Positions 34,352-42,152 of a stretch of DNA of 42,152 bases are shown piece after piece (positions within the stretch are counted from its first letter, which is position 1; every line of letters begins with the position of its first letter). A program made the position numbers and the translations under genes. Source of the stretch: Bacteroidales bacterium (GTDB lineage: Bacteria; Bacteroidota; Bacteroidia; Bacteroidales; UBA12170); contig JAFGAK010000188.1 of NCBI GenBank assembly GCA_016933745.1, positions 1 to 42,152 of the forward strand. Reading direction: 5' to 3'. The notes below the pieces were generated by a model, which was not told the DNA's origin, made no database searches, and was given only the letters and a program-made list of their open reading frames with translations.

Positions 34352-36622
34352 ATGGGAGAGAGCGATAAATTCAACTACATCATTGATACTGAAAATGAGG
34401 CAAAACAAATCAAGAGTAAGTATCGTGCACTATTAAAAGCTTGGCGACCAAAAGAAGCAACTAAAGACCGCGATCGAAAATTAATTCGAAAAGCTTTTAA
34501 AGTAGCTAATGAGGCGCATCAAGGTATGCGGCGCAGGAGTGGTGAACCTTATATTTTTCACCCCTTGGAAGTGGCTTTGATTTGTGTAAACGAAATTGGT
34601 TTGGGAACCAAATCCATTGTGAGTGCACTTTTGCATGATGTTGTTGAAGATACAGACTACACGCTAGAAGATATTCAATCCTTGTTTGGAGATAAGATTG
34701 CTAAAATTATTGGTGGTCTGACGAAAATCAAAGAAATTTTCGGAAATCAACCGGCAGAATCAATGCAGGCAGAAAATTTTAAAAGACTCTTATTAACACT
34801 TTCTGATGATGTTCGTGTAATCCTGATCAAACTCGCTGACCGTTTGCATAATATGCGCACTTTAGATTCGATGCCAACAGTAAAACAATTGAAAGTGGCT
34901 TCGGAAACAACTTTCTTATATGCTCCAATGGCACACCGCTTAGGGTTGTATGCGATTAAAAGTGAACTTGAAGATTTAGCGCTTCGTTATACCGATCCAG
35001 ATGCTTTTCAATCGGTCATTACTAACCTGAGAGATACGAGCGAAGAACGGAAAAAATTTATTCGAAGTTTCGTTCGTCCCATAAAAACAGAATTAGATCG
35101 ACAAGGAATTAAATATCAAATTGTTGATCGAGAGAAATCAATCTCGTCCATTTGGAATAAAATGAAAAACAAAGGCGTTCCTTTTCACGAAGTCTTTGAT
35201 ATTTTTGCCGTTCGTATTATTGTTGATACGCCATTAGAAACAGAAAAAAGCGTTTGTCTGAACGTATACTCCATTGTAACAGATTTCTATCTTCCTAATC
35301 GACAACGTTTTAGAGACTGGATTTCCACACCTAAAGCAAATGGTTACGAATCGTTACACACTACCGTGATGAGCAAATCCGGACGATGGGTTGAAGTACA
35401 AATCCGCACCGTACGGATGGATGAAATTGCAGAAAAAGGGTATGCTGCTCACTGGAAATATAAATCGGATGTAAATAAAGTTGAAAGCGGACTGGACGAA
35501 TGGCTAGAAAAAGTAAGGGATTTACTTCAAGGAAGCGATGTAGATGCTTTGGATTTCATGACTGAATTCAAACTCAATCTTTTTTCAAAAGAGATCATGG
35601 TTTTCACTCCAAAAGGCGAAGTTAAAACACTTCCTCTTGGCGCCACGGCTTTGGACTTTGCATATAGCATTCACTCCGAAGTTGGAAATAAGTGCATTGC
35701 GGCAAAGGTTAATCATAAAGTAGTTCCATTAGACTTTGTTTTATCGCAAGGAGACCAAGTTCAAATTTTAACTTCAGAATCTCACCAACCACTCGAAGAA
35801 TGGTTTGGGTATTTAAAAACAGCCAGAGCAAAGAGCAGCTTAAAAACGGCCATTAAAGAAATTAAAAAACGAGAAACAGAAAAAGGGAGAGCCAAACTTG
35901 CCCAAATTTTCGAGTTGTATAAAATTGAGAATACACGAGAAAACCGGATGAAACTCTTTACCTATTTAAACTGTAACTCAAAGCTCGATTTTTATTATAA
36001 AATCGGGAATAATTCGATCGAAGAACAAACTATTCGGGATTGTTTTGATGTTGTTGCCGGTTTTAATTGGAAAAAATACATTCCTTTTTGGCGTCCATCT
36101 TCAGAAGCAAAGAAAAATCTTGAAAATCTATTCCTCGAAGAAATCAATAAAAATCCTGACAATCTTCTTTTGAATAAAGACATCAAAGATATCAAATTTA
36201 GTGTTGCTTCGTGCTGTAATCCTATTCCGGGCGACGATGTGATTGGAATTAACCGTCCGGGAAAACCAATACAAATTCATCGCACAAATTGCGAAACAGC
36301 AATTTCGCTCATGTCAACTTTCGGAAATCAGATTATTAAAGCGAAATGGAATCCGGGAGAAAAAGTTGGATTCTTGGCCGGAATTAAAATATCTGGAAAA
36401 GATTCCTTCGGATTGATCTCTTCCATTGTTGGTGTCATTACGAAAGAGTATAATATCAATATTCGCACTTTCCATATCCGAAGTTCAGGCGGAACAGCCG
36501 GAGGAACAATCACTCTTTATGTTTCCGATAACAACACGCTCAAAAAACTAATCAAAAACATCAATGCCATTGAGGGTGTGATGTCGGTAATTCGTATCGA
36601 CGAAATTAAAGACTATCACTAA
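34352..36622 (+). CDS. Bifunctional (p)ppGpp synthetase/hydrolase (long RSH)
   Basis: Makes and degrades the alarmone (p)ppGpp in the stringent response. Domains in order: HD hydrolase (about 45-200) with H56, H70 and the H95-D96 pair (LLHDVVEDT) and the downstream KLADRLHNMRTL, so hydrolysis is probably active; synthetase (about 250-370) with SIWNKMKNKGVPFHEVFDIFAVRI, YESLHTTV and VEVQIRT; TGS (about 415-475); a helical/zinc-finger region with CCNPIPGD; and a C-terminal ACT domain. Length 756 aa is standard. It overlaps the rluA-like gene by 17 bp tail-to-tail. Bacteroidota often carry a second RelA-like protein; only one is here. Confidence 0.95.
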   Translation: MGESDKFNYIIDTENEAKQIKSKYRALLKAWRPKEATKDRDRKLIRKAFKVANEAHQGMRRRSGEPYIFHPLEVALICVNEIGLGTKSIVSALLHDVVEDTDYTLEDIQSLFGDKIAKIIGGLTKIKEIFGNQPAESMQAENFKRLLLTLSDDVRVILIKLADRLHNMRTLDSMPTVKQLKVASETTFLYAPMAHRLGLYAIKSELEDLALRYTDPDAFQSVITNLRDTSEERKKFIRSFVRPIKTELDRQGIKYQIVDREKSISSIWNKMKNKGVPFHEVFDIFAVRIIVDTPLETEKSVCLNVYSIVTDFYLPNRQRFRDWISTPKANGYESLHTTVMSKSGRWVEVQIRTVRMDEIAEKGYAAHWKYKSDVNKVESGLDEWLEKVRDLLQGSDVDALDFMTEFKLNLFSKEIMVFTPKGEVKTLPLGATALDFAYSIHSEVGNKCIAAKVNHKVVPLDFVLSQGDQVQILTSESHQPLEEWFGYLKTARAKSSLKTAIKEIKKRETEKGRAKLAQIFELYKIENTRENRMKLFTYLNCNSKLDFYYKIGNNSIEEQTIRDCFDVVAGFNWKKYIPFWRPSSEAKKNLENLFLEEINKNPDNLLLNKDIKDIKFSVASCCNPIPGDDVIGINRPGKPIQIHRTNCETAISLMSTFGNQIIKAKWNPGEKVGFLAGIKISGKDSFGLISSIVGVITKEYNINIRTFHIRSSGGTAGGTITLYVSDNNTLKKLIKNINAIEGVMSVIRIDEIKDYH

Positions 36623-37319
36623 ACATATCGGCAAAATAATTCCAAACTGGATCTTCAGGTGGCTTTGCTACTAAATGAATAGCTTCCTTTTTTACAGGAT
36701 GTTCAAACTCGATTGAGCGCGCATGAAGATGAATAGATAAATCTTCGTTAGCACGATCAAAACCATATTTTACATCGCCTTTGATAAGACAACCTATATG
36801 GGCAAGCTGACATCTTATTTGATGATGCCTTCCGGTATGTAACTCGATTTCTAATAAATGATATCGATCACTTTTACCCTTGTAAACATAAGTCAGTTCT
36901 GCTCTTTTAGCGCCAAAAGTAGATTCAGAAACAACGAACGACCTGTTTTTTTGTTCGTTTTTTTTTAAATAATTAACCAAAGTTCCTGTTGATTCCTGAG
37001 GCGCTTTATTTACGACAGCCCAATATTTTTTGCTTAGTCCTCTCTGCTGGAATAGCAGCGAAAGACGTTTGCTAGCTTTGTCTGTCTTAGCAAAAACCAA
37101 TATTCCGCTAGTTGGTCGATCCAATCGATGTACTAAACCTAAGTACACATTTCCTGCTTTGTTGTACTTTTCTTTTAGGTAATCTTTTAAGATATCTGTT
37201 AAAGGAACGTCTCCGGTTTTATCACCTTGCACAATTTGAGAAGGTCGTTTGTTGATAACGATTAAATGATTGTCGTCATACACAACCTCGATGTTGTATT
37301 TTTTTTCCAGATTGTCCAT
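36606..37319 (-). CDS. RluA-family pseudouridine synthase
   Basis: Isomerises specific uridines to pseudouridine in rRNA or tRNA. The catalytic aspartate is D67 in the signature HRLDRPTSG (residues 64-72). Later motifs KKYWAVV and ELHTGRHHQIRCQLAHIG (about 165-185) are typical. There is no N-terminal S4 domain, as in the RluA/RluC-short (TruC-like) subgroup, so the target cannot be named. Length 237 aa from the ATG at 37319; a longer frame would overlap the PAP2 gene. One base separates it from the PAP2 stop, so the two are translationally close. Its 3' end overlaps relA/spoT. Confidence 0.92.
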   Translation of the reverse strand: MDNLEKKYNIEVVYDDNHLIVINKRPSQIVQGDKTGDVPLTDILKDYLKEKYNKAGNVYLGLVHRLDRPTSGILVFAKTDKASKRLSLLFQQRGLSKKYWAVVNKAPQESTGTLVNYLKKNEQKNRSFVVSESTFGAKRAELTYVYKGKSDRYHLLEIELHTGRHHQIRCQLAHIGCLIKGDVKYGFDRANEDLSIHLHARSIEFEHPVKKEAIHLVAKPPEDPVWNYFADMFSDSL

Positions 37320-37320
37320 G

Positions 37321-37899
37321 CTAACATTGTTTTGCAAAACAGCTTTTCGCGATGATCCAATTGTAGCATACACGAACCAATGATGCCAAAACCAAACCTA
37401 GAAGTGCTCCACCAAGAATATCACCAGGATAATGCACTCCTAAATAAATTCGACTATGAGAAACTACAAAAGCCCAAACAAATAACAACCATGAATAATT
37501 AGGAAAATCTTTTTTTAGAAAGCTATACACAAAGTAAGCCATTCCAAAACTATTGGCTGCGTGTGAACTAACAAAACCATAATTTCCTCCAACATATCCT
37601 TTTAAAGTTCTCACTAATGCTACTAAATCGGGCGAATGACTAGGCCTTAAACGCATGACTGAATCTTTAATTAATCCGGAAACTTGATCGCTTAAAGCAA
37701 TGAGGATAGCGATAGCAAACAAGATTGCAATGGTTTCCCATTTGTATTTTCGAATTAATAGAAAAAGTAAAAAAAGATAAAATGGTAGCCAAATCAATTT
37801 GTCACTTGCCCACCACATCAGTACATCGCATGCATTGCAATGCCAACTATTCAGAATTAAGAATAATTGAGCATCCAATTCATTTAAAAACTCGAGCAT
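37321..37899 (-). CDS. PAP2-family membrane phosphatase
   Basis: Lipid phosphatase of the PAP2 superfamily, often acting on undecaprenyl diphosphate or phosphatidic/lipid A phosphates at the outer face of the inner membrane. The three-part active site is readable: KDSVMRLRPSH (motif 1), SSHAANSFG (motif 2, with catalytic H) and SRIYLGVHYPGD (motif 3, with nucleophile H). About five to six transmembrane helices. Length 192 aa. It lies 3 bp after obgE and 1 bp before the rluA-like gene, in a tight operon. A role in recycling the C55 carrier made by UppS is possible but inferred. Confidence 0.9.
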   Translation of the reverse strand: MLEFLNELDAQLFLILNSWHCNACDVLMWWASDKLIWLPFYLFLLFLLIRKYKWETIAILFAIAILIALSDQVSGLIKDSVMRLRPSHSPDLVALVRTLKGYVGGNYGFVSSHAANSFGMAYFVYSFLKKDFPNYSWLLFVWAFVVSHSRIYLGVHYPGDILGGALLGLVLASLVRVCYNWIIAKSCFAKQC

Positions 37900-37902
37900 G
37901 GA

Positions 37903-38895
37903 TTAATCGTTTTTATTTAATCGAACCCAAAGAGCATCTTTTAATTCGGTAAGTCCTTTTTGTGCGACCGAAGAAATAAATAAATGAGGAATTCCTTCTA
38001 GTTCTTGGCTCAGCATTGTTTCCAATTCCTGATCTAACAAATCGGACTTTGAAATAGCCAAAAGGCGATCTTTATCTAAAAGCTCTGGGTTAAATTGGCG
38101 TAGTTCATTAACTAAAATTTCATATTCTTTGCGAATATTATCACTGGAAGCAGGAACCATAAACAACAAAACTGCGTTACGTTCAATATGTCTCAAGAAT
38201 CTCAGCCCTAATCCTTTTCCTTGATGTGCATCTTCAATAATTCCTGGAATATCGGCCATTGCAAAGGATAAATTATCGCGGTAGCTAACAATACCCAAAT
38301 TAGGCACTAAAGTGGTAAATGGATAATCTGCTATTTCAGGTTTGGCAGCAGAAAGAACAGAAAGGAGAGTTGATTTTCCAGCGTTCGGAAATCCAACTAA
38401 ACCCACATCTGCCAATACTTTCAACTCAAAAACGATTTCTCTTTCGATATAAGGTTCTCCAGGCTGAGCATATTCAGGTGCTTGATTGGTAGAAGTTTTG
38501 AAATGATCGTTGCCTAAACCTCCTCTACCACCCTGAAGTAAAACTTGTCGTTCGTTGTGTTCCAACACTTCGCAAAGCACTTCTCCGGTTTCAAAATCTT
38601 TACAAACGGTTCCCAATGGAACTTCGAGAACGGCATCGCTCCCATCTGCTCCAGTACTCCTTGAACCGCTTCCGTTTTCGCCTCCTTCGGCATACAGATG
38701 ACGTGTATAACGTAAATGCAAAAGTGTCCAAAGATTTTTATTTCCAATAGCAATTACATCGCCACCTTTGCCGCCATCTCCTCCATCGGGACCGCCTTTC
38801 GGAATGTATTTTTCTCTTCTAAAATGAACAGATCCTGCGCCTCCTTTTCCGGAACGACAATAAATTTTTATGTAATCAACAAAGTTTGAATTCAC
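37903..38895 (-). CDS. obgE: GTPase ObgE
   Basis: Essential ribosome-associated GTPase that binds the 50S subunit and ppGpp. The N-terminal Obg domain (about 1-160) has the glycine-rich loops [20 protein letters not shown]. The G domain follows with GFPNAGKST (G1), the switch segment [27 protein letters not shown] (G3) and SKSD (G4). The C-terminal OCT domain of some Obg proteins is absent, as usual in this phylum. Length 330 aa. It starts with GTG at 38895. It sits 20 bp after adk and 3 bp before PAP2. The pairing with a RelA/SpoT gene across the strand fits its ppGpp link. Confidence 0.95.
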   Translation of the reverse strand: MNSNFVDYIKIYCRSGKGGAGSVHFRREKYIPKGGPDGGDGGKGGDVIAIGNKNLWTLLHLRYTRHLYAEGGENGSGSRSTGADGSDAVLEVPLGTVCKDFETGEVLCEVLEHNERQVLLQGGRGGLGNDHFKTSTNQAPEYAQPGEPYIEREIVFELKVLADVGLVGFPNAGKSTLLSVLSAAKPEIADYPFTTLVPNLGIVSYRDNLSFAMADIPGIIEDAHQGKGLGLRFLRHIERNAVLLFMVPASSDNIRKEYEILVNELRQFNPELLDKDRLLAISKSDLLDQELETMLSQELEGIPHLFISSVAQKGLTELKDALWVRLNKND

Positions 38896-38915
38896 TGTTT
38901 GGGTTTTAGTTCTAA

Positions 38916-40085
38916 TTATCGGCTCTGCATCAATGCTTTGTCCATGGTATCTGTAAGACGTTCAAAAATCTCATCTTCGCTACCATGACCATTTACACTT
39001 ACAAATTTCCGCTGTTTTTCATAATAATCGCCGACACGTTTTGTACGACTAATAAATTCATCCAAGCGATTAATAATCAACTCCATACTCGCATCATAAG
39101 GACGTTTATTATCGGTTTTCCCACGGTTACTTAAACGTTTGAAGCATTCCAAAGTGGAAATTTCCATTCCAATAGCGATAGAAACACTTTGATTTAATTT
39201 AAGTAACAAGCCGTCTAAGATATAGGCTTGCACAATTGTTTTAGGAAATCCTTTGAAGATAAAGCCTTGGGCATCCGGATGGTCTTGAATTTTCCGTTCT
39301 ATTAACGTGATTGCTATTTCGTCGGGAACAATCTCTCCTTTTTCCATGTAAGGAGAAATCGTTTTACCAATTTCGGTTCTAGCGGCTACTTCGTAACGAA
39401 GCATTTTTCCGGTTGAAATGTATACGAGGTTGTATTTTTCGGCCAATTTCAAAGCTTGTGTTCCTTTTCCTGATCCCGGAGGGCCATAAAGAACCACATT
39501 AATCCACGTTTTACGTAATGTTTGTTTAATTACTTCGTTGAGCGAATTAAATATATCGGTGACATTTCCGGTTCCTTTGATTGCTTGATATTTCCCTTTT
39601 GCTTTGTAGAAATCGGCCACGGGTTTGGTTTTATCGTCGTATTCTTTTAATCTGAATTGGATTACTTCTTTGGTATCATCAGATCTTCCGGAAGTTTTTG
39701 CACGTTCCATCATTCTAGAAACAAGCTCTTCGCGAGGAACTTCCAAACTAAGCATACAAGTTAAAGAGGATTTTAAACGTAGCATTAATCCATCTAAAAT
39801 ATAAGCTTGTACGGTAGTTCGAGGAAAACCATCGAACAAGATGCCGTTGGTATTTGTGTTGTCTACAATCCTTTTTTCAATGAGTTGCACAATAATTTCG
39901 TCAGAAACCAATCCCCCCATTTCAATAACCGATTTGGCTTGCATTCCAAGCTTTGAACCTTCGGCTATTTCTTGGCGAAGCATATCGCCAGTTGAAATGT
40001 AAGTTAAATTGTACTTTTCGACTAACATTTTTGATTGTGTTCCTTTACCTGCGCCTGGGGGGCCAAACAATGCTATGTTTAACAT
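38916..40085 (-). CDS. adk: Adenylate kinase, tandem two-domain fusion with a degenerate second domain
   Basis: Residues 1-190 form a complete short-lid adenylate kinase (ATP + AMP to 2 ADP): P-loop GPPGAGKGT (8-16), GDMLR with D34, FDGFPRT with D85 and R89, and the lid SGRSDD with later arginine FRLKEY. Residues 194-389 repeat the fold. The second P-loop GPPGSGKGT (201-209) is intact, but GDMLR becomes GKMLR (K227) and DGFPR becomes KGFPK (K278, K282). In active enzymes these aspartates and the arginine help hold Mg-nucleotide, so the second half is probably catalytically weak or dead. Length 389 aa is about twice normal. It lies between hpt and obgE in the same orientation (55- and 20-bp gaps). 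Confidence 0.92.
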   Translation of the reverse strand: MLNIALFGPPGAGKGTQSKMLVEKYNLTYISTGDMLRQEIAEGSKLGMQAKSVIEMGGLVSDEIIVQLIEKRIVDNTNTNGILFDGFPRTTVQAYILDGLMLRLKSSLTCMLSLEVPREELVSRMMERAKTSGRSDDTKEVIQFRLKEYDDKTKPVADFYKAKGKYQAIKGTGNVTDIFNSLNEVIKQTLRKTWINVVLYGPPGSGKGTQALKLAEKYNLVYISTGKMLRYEVAARTEIGKTISPYMEKGEIVPDEIAITLIERKIQDHPDAQGFIFKGFPKTIVQAYILDGLLLKLNQSVSIAIGMEISTLECFKRLSNRGKTDNKRPYDASMELIINRLDEFISRTKRVGDYYEKQRKFVSVNGHGSEDEIFERLTDTMDKALMQSR

Positions 40086-40140
40086 TTTCTAGATTTTTGG
40101 TAATTAACTTTTTTTGTCGATAAATTAGGTTTGCGCGTGC

Positions 40141-40677
40141 TTATTCTACAATTTTATAGATATCGGCAAGATTTCTTCCTAGTCCATCATAATCTAAACC
40201 ATAACCAACGATAAAATCGTTGGGAATTTCCATTCCGATATAATCAATTGAGTAGTTTTTTTCGAATGCATTTGGCTTAAACAGTAAAGTGGCAATCTTT
40301 ACATCAGCTGCTTGCAAATGTTTTAGTTTTTGAATTGTGTTATCCATGGTAATTCCGGTATCGATAATATCCTCAATCACTAGAACATATCTATTTGTTA
40401 GGGCTTCGTCGAGACCAATCAGTTCTCTTACAACATGTGTTGAACTTGTTCCGGAATAGGAAGAAAGTTTCACGAAACTCACTTCGCAATCGATATTTAC
40501 TTTTTTTAGTAAATCGGAAGCGAACATAAAAGCACCGTTAAGAACCACTAAGAAAAGTGGATTTTTGCCTTGATAATCGATGTTTATTTTATCAGCAACA
40601 ACTTGAATAGCTTCATCAATTTTTTTTGAATCAATGGAAACTGAAAATTTTTTGTCATGTAATCGTATCTCTTTCAT
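40141..40677 (-). CDS. hpt: Hypoxanthine phosphoribosyltransferase
   Basis: Salvages hypoxanthine (and guanine) with PRPP to IMP/GMP. The PRPP-binding signature VLVIEDIIDTGITMDN lies at about residues 95-110, and the purine-contacting C-terminal NDFIVGYGLDYDGLGRNL at about 152-170. The catalytic loop SYSGTSST is at about 73-80. Length 178 aa is standard. It probably leads the hpt-adk-obgE-PAP2-rluA run, with a full promoter (40787-40816) about 110 bp upstream that contains a 14-bp palindrome between its two elements. Next to adk, it marks this as a purine-salvage and nucleotide-balance operon. Confidence 0.95.
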   Translation of the reverse strand: MKEIRLHDKKFSVSIDSKKIDEAIQVVADKINIDYQGKNPLFLVVLNGAFMFASDLLKKVNIDCEVSFVKLSSYSGTSSTHVVRELIGLDEALTNRYVLVIEDIIDTGITMDNTIQKLKHLQAADVKIATLLFKPNAFEKNYSIDYIGMEIPNDFIVGYGLDYDGLGRNLADIYKIVE

Positions 40678-40786
40678 ACCATTTGTTTTTATTCTATAAA
40701 AAATAAAACCTCATAGGTTTACCATGGAATGATAAACCCAACAATATCTTTTCAATAAATATAATTAAATATGATTTTAGCGCGAT

Positions 40787-40816
40787 CAAAAGTACCAAAA
40801 TATTTTGGATTCCAAA
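40787..40816 (-). promoter_or_regulatory. Promoter of the hpt-adk cluster with internal palindrome
   Basis: On the minus strand TACTTTTG (40787-40794) and TTTG (40813-40816) are 18 bp apart. The spacer holds the perfect palindrome CCAAAATATTTTGG (40795-40808), a candidate repressor site. Start near 40781, leader about 100 nt. Confidence 0.65.
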
Positions 40817-40842
40817 AGCTTATTTTGATTTGAAAAATAGGA

Positions 40843-41388
40843 TTAAGCCGTTTGATCGAGCTTAATTTCAGCTGCCTTTAGCGTTCTTGCACGTGTTCGC
40901 TTTAAAAGGGTACGCTCAACTAAAGATTCAACCGGTTTGATTAGCAAAGCGATAATTCCTTTGATTCCAAGGCTAATAAAAAAATTATTGTAATAGGTTT
41001 CAATCCAAGGTTCAATAAAGGCTTCGGAAACAATGAATAAAAAGATAGCGAAAATAAAAACAAGGGTAGTAGCTCTTCGCCCAATTTTTGCTTCTGCTAA
41101 ATCATTGATCGTTTGTTCCAATTGCACATTTTTGCGCTGAATTTCTTCATTCACCAAATTTAACGCATCGTTGGTTTGATCAAGCTTACGCTGCAATCGA
41201 TCACTAATTCGAGTAATTAATTTTACTTGATCAAGCAACTCTGAATAATTGCCGGTTAAATTGGTAAGTTCTTCTTTGGTTTCCTCTTTGGTTTTATTTT
41301 CGTCTTGCAGAAAAAATTTTGATCGGTCAAGAAATGAAGCTTCATCAAAATAGATATCTTCTTTCTTTGCTTTTTTCCTTTCGGCCAT
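40843..41388 (-). CDS. Coiled-coil protein with two transmembrane helices, linked to siaB-siaC
   Basis: Not recognised as a named family. Residues about 35-100 are a heptad-rich coiled coil (ISDRLQRKLDQTNDALNLVN and following). Two transmembrane helices follow at about 106-122 (TLVFIFAIFLFIVSEAF) and 136-152, then a basic C-terminal tail (TLLKRTRARTLKAAE). There is no signal peptide. Length 181 aa. The N-terminal half should face the cytoplasm, where it could meet SiaB or SiaC. It starts 3 bp after the SiaC stop, so cotranslation and shared function are likely. It lies after SiaC, where SiaD is found in Pseudomonas, but carries no GGDEF domain. The hpt promoter lies just beyond its stop. Confidence 0.75.
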   Translation of the reverse strand: MAERKKAKKEDIYFDEASFLDRSKFFLQDENKTKEETKEELTNLTGNYSELLDQVKLITRISDRLQRKLDQTNDALNLVNEEIQRKNVQLEQTINDLAEAKIGRRATTLVFIFAIFLFIVSEAFIEPWIETYYNNFFISLGIKGIIALLIKPVESLVERTLLKRTRARTLKAAEIKLDQTA

Positions 41389-41391
41389 TTT

Positions 41392-41775
41392 CTATTCGTC
41401 TATTTCGGTATAATTAAAATGCAAACCGGTTACATCTTCGTAATCTTCGCCGGTTTCAAGCATTTCATCATCGTCGGCATCATAGCACCATTCAACACTT
41501 ACTTTTTTTCCTTCCAACTCGTTTACATCTTTTAAACGCTTTAAAACTTCGAGGATGTATTTTGAGGAGCTTGTATTGAAATATTCCAAGTACACTCTGA
41601 TATCGGTTTGCGGCAAAGCAACACTCGAGTATTCTGAAAGCCATTCCAATAAAGGATTATAAAATTCAAAAGAATTTTCAGGGATAGAACGACCACTTAA
41701 TTCCAGTTTACCCGTTTGGGCGTTGAAATTTACATAGGGTGTTTGCTTACTTCCGTTTAAAATTAACTCATTCAT
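41392..41775 (-). CDS. siaC: SiaC-family regulatory phosphoprotein (DUF1987)
   Basis: Partner-switch protein. In Pseudomonas aeruginosa SiaC is phosphorylated by SiaB and controls the diguanylate cyclase SiaD; here the output is unknown. The fold and signature are clear: TPYVNFNAQTGKLELSGRSIPENSFEFYNPLLEW at residues 12-45 and LEYFNTSSSKYILEVLKRL at 63-81. The phosphosite threonine is T68 in FNTSSSK, the same number as in P. aeruginosa. Length 127 aa. Its ATG overlaps the siaB stop (ATGA), and the coiled-coil membrane gene follows after 3 bp. Acidic C-terminal tail. Confidence 0.9.
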   Translation of the reverse strand: MNELILNGSKQTPYVNFNAQTGKLELSGRSIPENSFEFYNPLLEWLSEYSSVALPQTDIRVYLEYFNTSSSKYILEVLKRLKDVNELEGKKVSVEWCYDADDDEMLETGEDYEDVTGLHFNYTEIDE

Positions 41776-42152
41776 TCCTTATCTTTCTTTTTGTTTATCC
41801 TAACTAAAAATGTAAATCGAGCCAGAATTGAATCTACTTGTTCTATTTGGTAAACTAATTCTGATTCTGATTTCTTACGCATATCTATAAAGCCCAATCC
41901 TGCTCCTCCTTTATTAGAAATTTGGTTATTGGTAAGTACTTTACGGTACAATTCTTTTAGCTCCTCTTTCGAAAGCTGATTGACAAAATTAATCTTTTCT
42001 TCAACAATTTGGATCTGATTTTTTAATAAAAGATTACTTGTTTGGATGAAAAAATTCTCTTCATCTTCAGAAAAAGTAAACTGAACTCTTCGAACCTCTT
42101 CGTCGGATTTTCCGGCGATGCTAAAGTCGCGAGTGTGATGATATAGGTTTTG
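41772..42152 (-). CDS. siaB: SiaB-family protein kinase, C-terminal part (cut by the window edge)
   Basis: The open frame runs from the window edge to a TGA at 41772 and gives 126 residues, so the N-terminus lies outside. It contains RDFSIAGKSDEEVRRVQF, a helix rich in charged residues and the glycine-rich GGAGLGFIDMRKKS followed by YQIEQVDSILARFTFLVRI. This GxGLGxIDMxRKS segment is the nucleotide-lid region of the SiaB/DUF6272 kinases, which have a GHKL-type fold. Its stop overlaps the siaC ATG by 4 bp, indicating translational coupling. What lies upstream (for example a SiaA phosphatase) cannot be seen. Confidence 0.83.
   Translation of the reverse strand, partial: QNLYHHTRDFSIAGKSDEEVRRVQFTFSEDEENFFIQTSNLLLKNQIQIVEEKINFVNQLSKEELKELYRKVLTNNQISNKGGAGLGFIDMRKKSESELVYQIEQVDSILARFTFLVRINKKKDKE

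Noticed and set aside
37320-37373. Extended N-terminus of the RluA-like protein overlapping the PAP2 gene
   Set aside because: The ATG at 37319 gives the usual family N-terminus one base after the PAP2 stop.

Overview
The window is a gene-dense, low-GC chromosomal segment from a member of the Bacteroidota. The evidence is the repeated -7 promoter element TAnnTTTG (often with TTTG about 19 bp upstream), the lack of clear Shine-Dalgarno sequences, and typical Bacteroidota genes: a DUF6089 outer-membrane protein between nadK and uppS, two OmpH/Skp chaperones after bamA, TonB proteins of the Bacteroidota type, a viroplasmin-type RNase H and a SiaB/SiaC pair. A flavobacterium-like organism is plausible, but I cannot place it more precisely. 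I saw no rRNA, tRNA, CRISPR array, insertion sequence or prophage. Most of the window is core genome.

Layout. 1-5.8 kb: RNase H, GAPDH, tRNA t6A dehydratase TcdA, the lipid A kinase LpxK (minus strand), and a Nif3-like plus zinc-ribbon pair. 5.9-7.1 kb: a ROK-family regulator (minus strand). 7.4-13.7 kb: an envelope-building cluster nadK-DUF6089-uppS-bamA-ompH-ompH, with extra internal promoters. 13.8-17.7 kb: a LuxE-like acyl-protein synthetase, then a TolC/MacA-type efflux pair without an ABC partner. 17.7-22.2 kb: a minus-strand run csaA, hemH, hflX, trpS and a YCII-like exported protein. 22.4-24.1 kb: a divergent peroxiredoxin/OxyR pair with a readable OxyR-type operator. 24.1-26.6 kb: an exported protein of unknown function, an orphan promoter-terminator unit (candidate small RNA or attenuator) and an exported leucine-rich repeat protein. 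26.6-31.2 kb: lnt, thiL, uvrC. 31.2-34.2 kb: two tandem TonB paralogues, gcvH and a TatD-like hydrolase (minus strand). 34.4-36.6 kb: a long RelA/SpoT protein. 36.6-40.7 kb: a minus-strand run hpt-adk-obgE-PAP2-rluA in which Adk is a tandem fusion whose second kinase domain has lost key residues. 40.8-42.15 kb: the end of a SiaB-SiaC signalling module followed by a two-TM coiled-coil protein.

How the genes fit together. Envelope biogenesis dominates: lipid A phosphorylation (LpxK), undecaprenyl carrier (UppS), outer-membrane protein insertion (BamA with Skp-like chaperones), lipoprotein acylation (Lnt), TonB energy transduction and efflux. A second theme is translation and nucleotide stress (TcdA, TrpS, CsaA, HflX, RluA, ObgE, RelA/SpoT, Hpt, Adk). 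The points most worth following up are the degenerate second Adk domain, the OxyR/peroxiredoxin control region, the orphan transcription unit near 25.2 kb, the perfect palindrome inside the hpt promoter, and the SiaB/SiaC module with its uncharacterised membrane partner. I did not find a clearly new multi-gene system; the SiaBC-membrane protein module is the nearest candidate.
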